10,595 nucleotides of DNA from Nanobdellota archaeon (GTDB taxonomy: Archaea > Nanobdellota > Nanobdellia > Woesearchaeales > JAUYGA01): NCBI GenBank assembly GCA_030690755.1, contig JAUYGA010000168.1:1-10595 (forward strand), read 5' to 3'. Under the pieces are notes generated by a model that saw only the letters and a list, made by a program, of their open reading frames with translations, was not told the DNA's origin and ran no database searches. Of this stretch, positions 6,470 through 10,595 are shown one piece after another (positions within the stretch are counted from its first letter, which is position 1; each line of letters opens with the position of its first letter). The translations under genes were made by a program, and so were the position numbers.

Positions 6470-8506
6470 TTACCCGAACATGTTTTCAAAGAACTTTGTT
6501 ATTTTCTGCCAGAATGTGAGTTTTTCCATCTCAATTGTTATGCTCTTTTCTTTTGCGTATTTGTTTCCGCGTTCGTCTTCATACGTCAAAGTTATTTTTA
6601 TTGCGTTCTTGCCTTCATTCAATTTGTTGCTGTTTGTTTTTATCGCAAACTCTGTGTTTTTGTTTATCTCGATAAACTCCCAGGTGTTTTCGAAGTTTTC
6701 ATGCTGCATTTTCAGAATTCCGTTTTTCATCGGAGTAGTGCTTAACTTTCTCAGCGGCGCTGTCAAATTTATCTGGTCCTTATATTTTGCTTTTTTTGGG
6801 AATGCTATTTCTCCAAGTTCTATCTGAGGATAATCTTTTGCGGTTATGCTTATGCTTGCGGTCTTTGAGACATCCTGGTTGCTTGCTTTTATCTTGAAAT
6901 TGTTGATTGTCTGATTTATGTTTCTTTTAAAAAAGACAGTCTTCTCCTGCGTTATACCAAGAGATTCGTATTGGCAGTCGTTTTCAATGCAGATAGATAA
7001 TGAAGTGATGAACTGGTTTCCTGTATTTTTTATAGAGCAGGTTATTTTTGCGTCATCACCGAGATAATAAGGCAGTGTTTTAGTTTCATCGTTAATTGCA
7101 TGGACGCATGTCAGCTGGATATTTGATGAATAGAATTTTTCCTCTTCCTCTGTTTTGTCTGTCATCAGCATTTTTACCTCTTCATATGTGTGCATTGGGC
7201 TGCCGATGCTTGATTTGAATTCATTGACGAAACTGGTGTTTCCTGAAGAAGATGCTATGAATGGGAAAGTGTATTCATAAATATGTCCAAGATCTTCATC
7301 AACTTTTATCATCCAAAAAACTTTCTTTTTTTCAAGAGGTTTAAGCATTATGTGTTTTTTGTATTCTGACAATAGGTCTGTTCCTCTCACTTCGCTCAAA
7401 TAAATGAATGTTGATATGTAGTCATAATTCATGTTTTCAATCTCAACTTCAAGCAAGTTGTAGCTTCCGAATGAAACCTCCGGATAGACAAATCTCGAGT
7501 TAATTCTTATCCTATCTTCAGTTGTCCCTTCATAACTTACGAGAGATATATTGTAATTTGTAGGTGATGTTTCAATTTCTGTTTCTCTTCCAAGCCATAA
7601 GAAGTTTGCAGAGGATTCATTAGAGTCGATAGAATGTTTGAATTTTATGTGTGTTGCATCAATAAATCCGAATTGGTTGTATGCGATGTCAAAAGGAACC
7701 CATCCGTATTCTGGAAAATAGATTTCTGCCCATGCATGAGGTCCCCAATCGCTTAGATTATTGAAATCTGTATATGCAACTCCGCTTACAAATCTTGCAG
7801 GAATGCCAAGGCTTCTGCACATTGCGATTAAAAGGTTTGTGAGTTCATCACAGACACCTATCCTATTCTCAAGAACCCAAGATGATTTCTGCGATACATC
7901 TGCTGTCAGTGAGTTTAAGTCATAGGTTATGTTACGTTCAACCCACTCTGCCAGCTTGAAAACAGCTTCATAATAATCATCTTCTCCTTGAACAAGCTGT
8001 GATGCTTTTGTGACAATTATCGGTTTGTCTGAATCAATCAGGTCTGATGGTCTTGTGTAAATAAAGTATTCTTGAGGTATGCTGCTGTAAGGAAAGGCAA
8101 TTTTAGATCTTATCTCTGGAACAATGTTTTTTCCTTCAACAATTGATTCGATTTGGTAGTTGTGTTTTCCAATCTCTGGATTGTTCCACTTAAACTCTGC
8201 ATTATTTTCATTAACCTTTGCTTGCGGAGTTGTTTTAATTTCAGAGACAGTCTGTCTGTAATCTTCTGCAGGGATGTATGAGATGTTCGCAATCATATAG
8301 CTTATTGATTCAGCTGATTTTATATCCACTTGACCGAATATTCTTGCTTTCATTGCGACTTTAGATGCTTCTGTCCAGTCCTGGGCATTGACAGAAAAAG
8401 CGCTGATAGAAAAAAACACTGTTGTCAGAGTTATAATTATTATAATTAGATTTGCATAAGGTAATACATAAGGTAATGAAATATTGCGCTTTCCTCTTTT
8501 TTTCAT
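6470..8506 (-). CDS. Secreted transglutaminase-like protein, 678 aa
   Basis: Start chosen at ATG 8504-8506, two bases after the upstream phosphoribosyltransferase stop, which suggests translational coupling; in-frame ATGs at 8518 and 8533 would overlap that gene and lack a ribosome site. From this start, residues 1-41 form a signal peptide or anchor: basic MKKRGKRN, a hydrophobic core (LIIIIITLTTVFF), and a plausible cleavage site SVNA/QDW. Residues about 180-290 hold a transglutaminase-like core with the catalytic triad C219 (GVCDELTN), H257 (GPHAWAEIYF) and D273 (VPFDIAYNQFG). Residues about 310-430 and 460-660 look like beta-sandwich (CARDB-like) modules; the second carries several Cys that could form disulfides. 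The protein ends in an aromatic, amphipathic helix (LTFWQKITKFFENMFG). It is probably an extracytoplasmic protease or crosslinking enzyme acting at the cell surface; the reaction cannot be settled from sequence. Confidence 0.9.
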   Translation of the reverse strand: MKKRGKRNISLPYVLPYANLIIIIITLTTVFFSISAFSVNAQDWTEASKVAMKARIFGQVDIKSAESISYMIANISYIPAEDYRQTVSEIKTTPQAKVNENNAEFKWNNPEIGKHNYQIESIVEGKNIVPEIRSKIAFPYSSIPQEYFIYTRPSDLIDSDKPIIVTKASQLVQGEDDYYEAVFKLAEWVERNITYDLNSLTADVSQKSSWVLENRIGVCDELTNLLIAMCRSLGIPARFVSGVAYTDFNNLSDWGPHAWAEIYFPEYGWVPFDIAYNQFGFIDATHIKFKHSIDSNESSANFLWLGRETEIETSPTNYNISLVSYEGTTEDRIRINSRFVYPEVSFGSYNLLEVEIENMNYDYISTFIYLSEVRGTDLLSEYKKHIMLKPLEKKKVFWMIKVDEDLGHIYEYTFPFIASSSGNTSFVNEFKSSIGSPMHTYEEVKMLMTDKTEEEEKFYSSNIQLTCVHAINDETKTLPYYLGDDAKITCSIKNTGNQFITSLSICIENDCQYESLGITQEKTVFFKRNINQTINNFKIKASNQDVSKTASISITAKDYPQIELGEIAFPKKAKYKDQINLTAPLRKLSTTPMKNGILKMQHENFENTWEFIEINKNTEFAIKTNSNKLNEGKNAIKITLTYEDERGNKYAKEKSITIEMEKLTFWQKITKFFENMFG

Positions 8507-8508
8507 TT

Positions 8509-8937
8509 TTAATTCCATGGGAACTTGACGCATTTCTCGAAACTGAACAGGGTGTAATCCAGCGGATAGTCTGTCTTGTTTTTTGGCCCGTTGACAACCA
8601 GAGTCTTTATTTTAGAGGCATTTTTTGCCTTTAATATTTCTTTTGCTTTTGTCAGTGTTGCGCCCGATTTTGAGACATCATCAACAACCAGGACTTTCCT
8701 GCCAGTCAAGTCCATATCAAAGTCTTTGACAAGTTTTGGTTTTTCATGCCTTGGGCAATGAGAATCATCCCTGAAGTTTAGCCAGAGCACAGCAAAATCT
8801 GTCTTCAGATAATTTGCAATCAATGAACCTGGAACAATGCCGCCTCTGCCTATTCCTATGACTGTGTCAAAGTTATCTGTTTCCAGTTTTGCATCCTTGA
8901 TTTTTCCAAGAATTTGCGAGAATGTCAGTTCTTCCAT
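8509..8937 (-). CDS. Purine-type phosphoribosyltransferase, 142 aa
   Basis: Transfers a phosphoribosyl group between PRPP and, most likely, a purine base. The PRPP-binding motif VLVVDDVSKSGATL is at residues 82-95, and the RGG loop that contacts pyrophosphate is at 31-33 (GIGRGGIVPGSLIA). The protein ends in KFPW, as short archaeal and bacterial members of this group do. Its length is at the short end for the family but no motif is missing. No Shine-Dalgarno site precedes the ATG (8935-8937), and an AT-rich tract (8945-8965) lies at TATA distance, so a leaderless transcript is plausible. It lies 59 bases after the ECF S component gene and two bases before the transglutaminase-like gene. Hypoxanthine/guanine or xanthine are likely bases; the residues visible do not decide which. 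Confidence 0.9.
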   Translation of the reverse strand: MEELTFSQILGKIKDAKLETDNFDTVIGIGRGGIVPGSLIANYLKTDFAVLWLNFRDDSHCPRHEKPKLVKDFDMDLTGRKVLVVDDVSKSGATLTKAKEILKAKNASKIKTLVVNGPKNKTDYPLDYTLFSFEKCVKFPWN

Positions 8938-8996
8938 TGTAGTAATTTAAAAATAAAATTAAAAAGTCGCCCAGTGTATGAGCATGTGGATCTTTT

Positions 8997-9515
8997 TTAG
9001 TTTATTATCAGTCTACTTACTTTCTTGTGCGTCTTCCAGGCAACAAATCCCCAGATTACATTGCTTAAGAACAATGCAACAACAATCAACTGGACTGCGC
9101 GAATAGGCATTCCTGCAAGATAAATATCGCTGTACCATAACCAAGGGAGCTGCATTGCATAAGCAAGCAGAACTGCAATTATGACATGCAATTTAAGCCT
9201 GACAAATACGCCGACTAAGACGCCCAGTATGATATTTCCTATTATTATATACGGGTTGTTAAGCGCAACTGCTGTATATACAGAACCGAAAGCTCCTGAA
9301 ACAGCTCCTCCTAAAGGTCCGTAAATAATTGCAGCCAAGAATACTAAGTATTGGAAGAAATGTATTTTTACTCCAAATACTGAGGTGTTAATCATGCCAA
9401 GAAGGTTTGGAAGTATTGCAAGCAAAGCCAGCATGGAAATAGTTTTCCAGTTTACTTCATGGTTAAACTCAAATATCTGTCTGAACTTGTTATCATTTTT
9501 ATTTTTGTATTCCAT
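8997..9515 (-). CDS. ECF-type transporter S component (substrate-binding membrane protein), 172 aa
   Basis: An integral membrane protein with about five or six hydrophobic segments, near residues 24-45, 51-66, 68-84, 87-106, 109-126 and 138-160. The stretch YLVFLAAIIYGPLGGAVSGA and the following NPYIIIGNIILGVLVGVF resemble S components of energy-coupling factor transporters, which bind a vitamin or nucleobase-like ligand and work with an ATPase/T-protein module. No such module is in the window, so it would have to share one encoded elsewhere. The cytoplasmic N-terminus is hydrophilic. AGGGGTG lies five to six bases before the ATG (9513-9515), and a TATA box (9583-9593) would give a leader of about 45 bases. 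Lying directly upstream of a phosphoribosyltransferase gene hints at nucleobase uptake; that is inference. Confidence 0.75.
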   Translation of the reverse strand: MEYKNKNDNKFRQIFEFNHEVNWKTISMLALLAILPNLLGMINTSVFGVKIHFFQYLVFLAAIIYGPLGGAVSGAFGSVYTAVALNNPYIIIGNIILGVLVGVFVRLKLHVIIAVLLAYAMQLPWLWYSDIYLAGMPIRAVQLIVVALFLSNVIWGFVAWKTHKKVSRLIIN

Positions 9516-9582
9516 TATAGCACCCCTATTGGATTAGTTATTTTGACGATTTTGACTGAACTGCTGCTTATTGTCTTTGATA

Positions 9583-9593
9583 ATTTATAAATC
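9583..9593 (-). promoter_or_regulatory. TATA box of the ECF/phosphoribosyltransferase operon
   Basis: Minus-strand TTTATAAATT lies about 70-80 bases upstream of the ATG at 9515 and would start transcription near 9562. It sits just outside the left end of IS copy 2, so the insertion did not remove it. Confidence 0.5.
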
Positions 9594-9605
9594 TTGTTAA
9601 ATTGT

Positions 9606-9622
9606 GATATTGTTTAATCTTA
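9606..9622 (+). repeat. Left terminal inverted repeat of IS copy 2
   Basis: GATATTGTTTAATCTTA matches the right repeat at 10579-10595 (14 of 17) and the left repeat of copy 1 (14 of the first 17). Confidence 0.7.
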
Positions 9623-10527
9623 AGTACCCATACAATATCTTACCAAATACAGTAGTTTTTGTCTTTTTGGCAAATTAATCATTATGCCTGCTCTTTGTGC
9701 AGGCGTCCTAGATCTCTTTTCATTCTTCAGCTTTTGCTCGTCAATAAAGTTGTAATGTATATCCAAGAAATCAAGTATCTTGTCTGCCGAATCAAATTCT
9801 TTGAAATGCCTTATTGCTTTTATTCTGTCTTTTGAGTATTGATGATCTCGCTCAATACAATTATTGTTGTGTTTATATCCAAATTTTTTCTGCTTTATCG
9901 AAACTCCAAATTTCAGGATTGCAACATTCCTGAAATATTTTTTGTGCCCTTTTCTGTAGTGTTCGAGCTTGTCAGAAACAAAAACAATCTTTTTCCCTCT
10001 TTTTTTCGCTTCGATAAATTGCGGATAGAACTTCTTTTTTATCGTCGAGAAAAGAAGTTTAGCCCCATCAGCATATTCTTTACTCTTGCTTAATTTCGCA
10101 AAAATGCGAAATTTTGTCTTCTTATCTTTTGAGACCCATCTGCATTTTAGTTTTTTTTAACATGGATAAAAAACTCATCATTATGCAATGGCCCTTTTAT
10201 TTTTGGGGTGAGTTTTCCTGTTGAGCTCTCAAGCAGTTTTGAATATTTTCTCACCCAGTTTAGCACAGTCACTCTTGAAATGTCAGTCTCCCTATAATCG
10301 CTAAGGTGATCTTTCACATGTTTAAGAGACATGCCTCGTTTATAACTTGAGCAAGCTTCGGTCACGATTTCAGGACGATGCTTCATCTTCCAAAATCCAT
10401 CATCAGGAGTGAATCTTTTTTTGCAGGAATTGCACCAAAACATTTGCTTCTTTCCAGAAGCATTATAACGCCAGCCTTTGCACCAGACATGCTTAGATTC
10501 TTTACACTTCGGACATTTTTGAGCCAT
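9620..10527 (-). CDS. Zinc-ribbon/HTH IS6/IS240-like DDE transposase, made by -1 frameshift (302 aa)
   Basis: Same protein type as at 136-1079. The start is ATG 10525-10527 (MAQKCPKC), five bases after GAGGTGT; an ATG nine bases earlier overlaps that site. The first frame holds the zinc ribbon (C5-x2-C8, C32-x2-C35), the HTH region, and D117 (HNDEF), and stops after residue 126. The end of that frame reads GTT AAA AAA AAC TAA, an in-phase canonical A AAA AAC slippery heptamer (10150-10156) directly before the stop. After a -1 slip the protein continues LKCRWVSKDKKTKF and runs to TAA at 9620. D186 (VSDKLEH) and E226 (NNNCIERDHQ) fall at exactly the same residue numbers as in copy 1, with no gap. 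The C-terminus is 12 residues shorter. With the shift the protein is complete and probably active. Confidence 0.87.
10029..10059 (-). other. Ten-pair hairpin inside the copy 2 transposase gene
   Basis: AACTTCTTTT (10029-10038) and AAAAGAAGTT (10050-10059) are perfectly complementary around an 11-base loop. It lies about 90 bases downstream of the slippery site. It may be chance in AT-rich coding sequence or part of a regulatory RNA fold. Confidence 0.35.
10092..10113 (-). other. Hairpin 36 nt downstream of the slippery site, IS copy 2
   Basis: AATTTCGCA and TGCGAAATT form a perfect nine-pair stem with a four-base loop, at codons 140-146. Copy 1 has an unrelated perfect stem at codons 144-149, so structure recurs in the same part of the gene while the sequence does not. 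A frameshift-stimulating role is inference. Confidence 0.45.
10150..10156 (-). promoter_or_regulatory. Canonical A AAA AAC slippery heptamer, IS copy 2
   Basis: In zero-frame phase the codons are AAA AAA AAC followed at once by TAA. A tandem -1 slip leads to CTA AAA TGC and restores the DDE frame. The same heptamer is known from IS1-type frameshifting. Confidence 0.8.
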
Positions 10528-10532
10528 AATAA

Positions 10533-10550
10533 ACACCTCTTACGAGGTGT
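10533..10550 (-). promoter_or_regulatory. Inverted repeat covering the copy 2 Shine-Dalgarno
   Basis: GAGGTGT (the ribosome site, 10533-10539) is perfectly complementary to ACACCTC (minus strand, 10544-10550), separated by four bases. In an RNA reading through the whole repeat, the ribosome site would be hidden. The TATA box of the element (TATATAAA, about 10565-10574) would start its own transcript near 10544, within or past the upstream arm, so only transcripts entering from outside may fold this way. Confidence 0.55.
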
Positions 10551-10564
10551 AATATAAGAACTTA

Positions 10565-10574
10565 TTTATATAGG
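10565..10574 (-). promoter_or_regulatory. TATA box of IS copy 2 transposase
   Basis: Minus-strand CCTATATAAA lies 38-47 bases upstream of the ATG at 10527, in the same position relative to the terminal repeat as in copy 1. Confidence 0.5.
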
Positions 10575-10578
10575 TATC

Positions 10579-10595
10579 TAAGAATTAACAGTATC
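10579..10595 (-). repeat. Right terminal inverted repeat of IS copy 2
   Basis: Its reverse complement GATACTGTTAATTCTTA matches the left repeat at 14 of 17 positions. It ends on the last base of the window. Confidence 0.7.

Larger units (their letters stand above)
9606..10595 (-). mobile_element. Insertion sequence copy 2, same family as copy 1 (at least 990 bp)
   Basis: The left end (9606-9622) reads GATATTGTTTAATCTTA and the reverse complement of the last 17 bases of the window reads GATACTGTTAATTCTTA, matching at 14 of 17 positions without gaps. These ends also match the copy 1 ends. The transposase stop codon again lies inside the left repeat. The right repeat finishes on the final base of the window, so the true outer edge and any target duplication cannot be seen. 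The copy is clearly diverged from copy 1, so it is a second family member, not a recent duplicate. Confidence 0.8.

Noticed and set aside
8507..8533. Earlier starts for the transglutaminase-like protein (8533 or 8518)
   Set aside because: They overlap the phosphoribosyltransferase gene and add non-signal residues before a normal signal peptide; the ATG at 8506 fits coupling and topology better.

Overview
The window reads as an AT-rich archaeal chromosome segment, most likely from a small-genome DPANN lineage such as Woesearchaeota or Pacearchaeota; the lineage is inferred. Supporting signs are a PIN / VirB11-like ATPase / KH protein of an archaeal type, TATA boxes at archaeal spacing, strong GAGGTGA-type Shine-Dalgarno sites on some genes and apparently leaderless starts on others, and a secreted transglutaminase-like protein. 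Nearly all genes lie on the minus strand; the clear exception is an unrecognised 274-aa gene at 1338-2162.

Layout. 1-60: an unusually GC-rich patch able to form hairpins, function unknown. 128-1144: a complete insertion sequence with terminal inverted repeats. 1338-2162 (+): hypothetical protein. 2216-2838 (-): a 27-codon mini-gene overlapping, by ATGA, a winged-helix/MNT nucleotidyltransferase gene, behind a TATA box flanked by AGTAGT-type repeats. 3023-5875 (-): the PIN-ATPase-KH protein, then a 326-aa hypothetical protein. 6024-6323 (-): a 99-aa protein with an EF-hand-like loop. 6470-9515 (-): a probable operon of an ECF-type S component, a purine-type phosphoribosyltransferase and a secreted transglutaminase-like protein. 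9606 to the window end: a second insertion sequence of the same family, its outer repeat ending exactly on the last base.

The most striking signal is in the two insertion sequences. Each transposase is split into a zinc-ribbon/HTH frame and a downstream IS6/IS240-like DDE frame. In both, the switch is a -1 shift at an A-rich slippery heptamer at the same codon, and the restored proteins (314 and 302 aa) align without gaps from residue 1 through at least 232, with D117, D186 and E226 at identical positions. Because the copies are clearly diverged, this looks like conserved programmed -1 frameshifting rather than two chance mutations. Copy 2 also has an inverted repeat that would pair with its own Shine-Dalgarno site.

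Of the rest, the ECF S component and phosphoribosyltransferase suggest uptake and salvage of a nucleobase-like compound, while the PIN-ATPase-KH protein suggests an RNA-processing machine. No CRISPR array, tRNA or rRNA was recognised.
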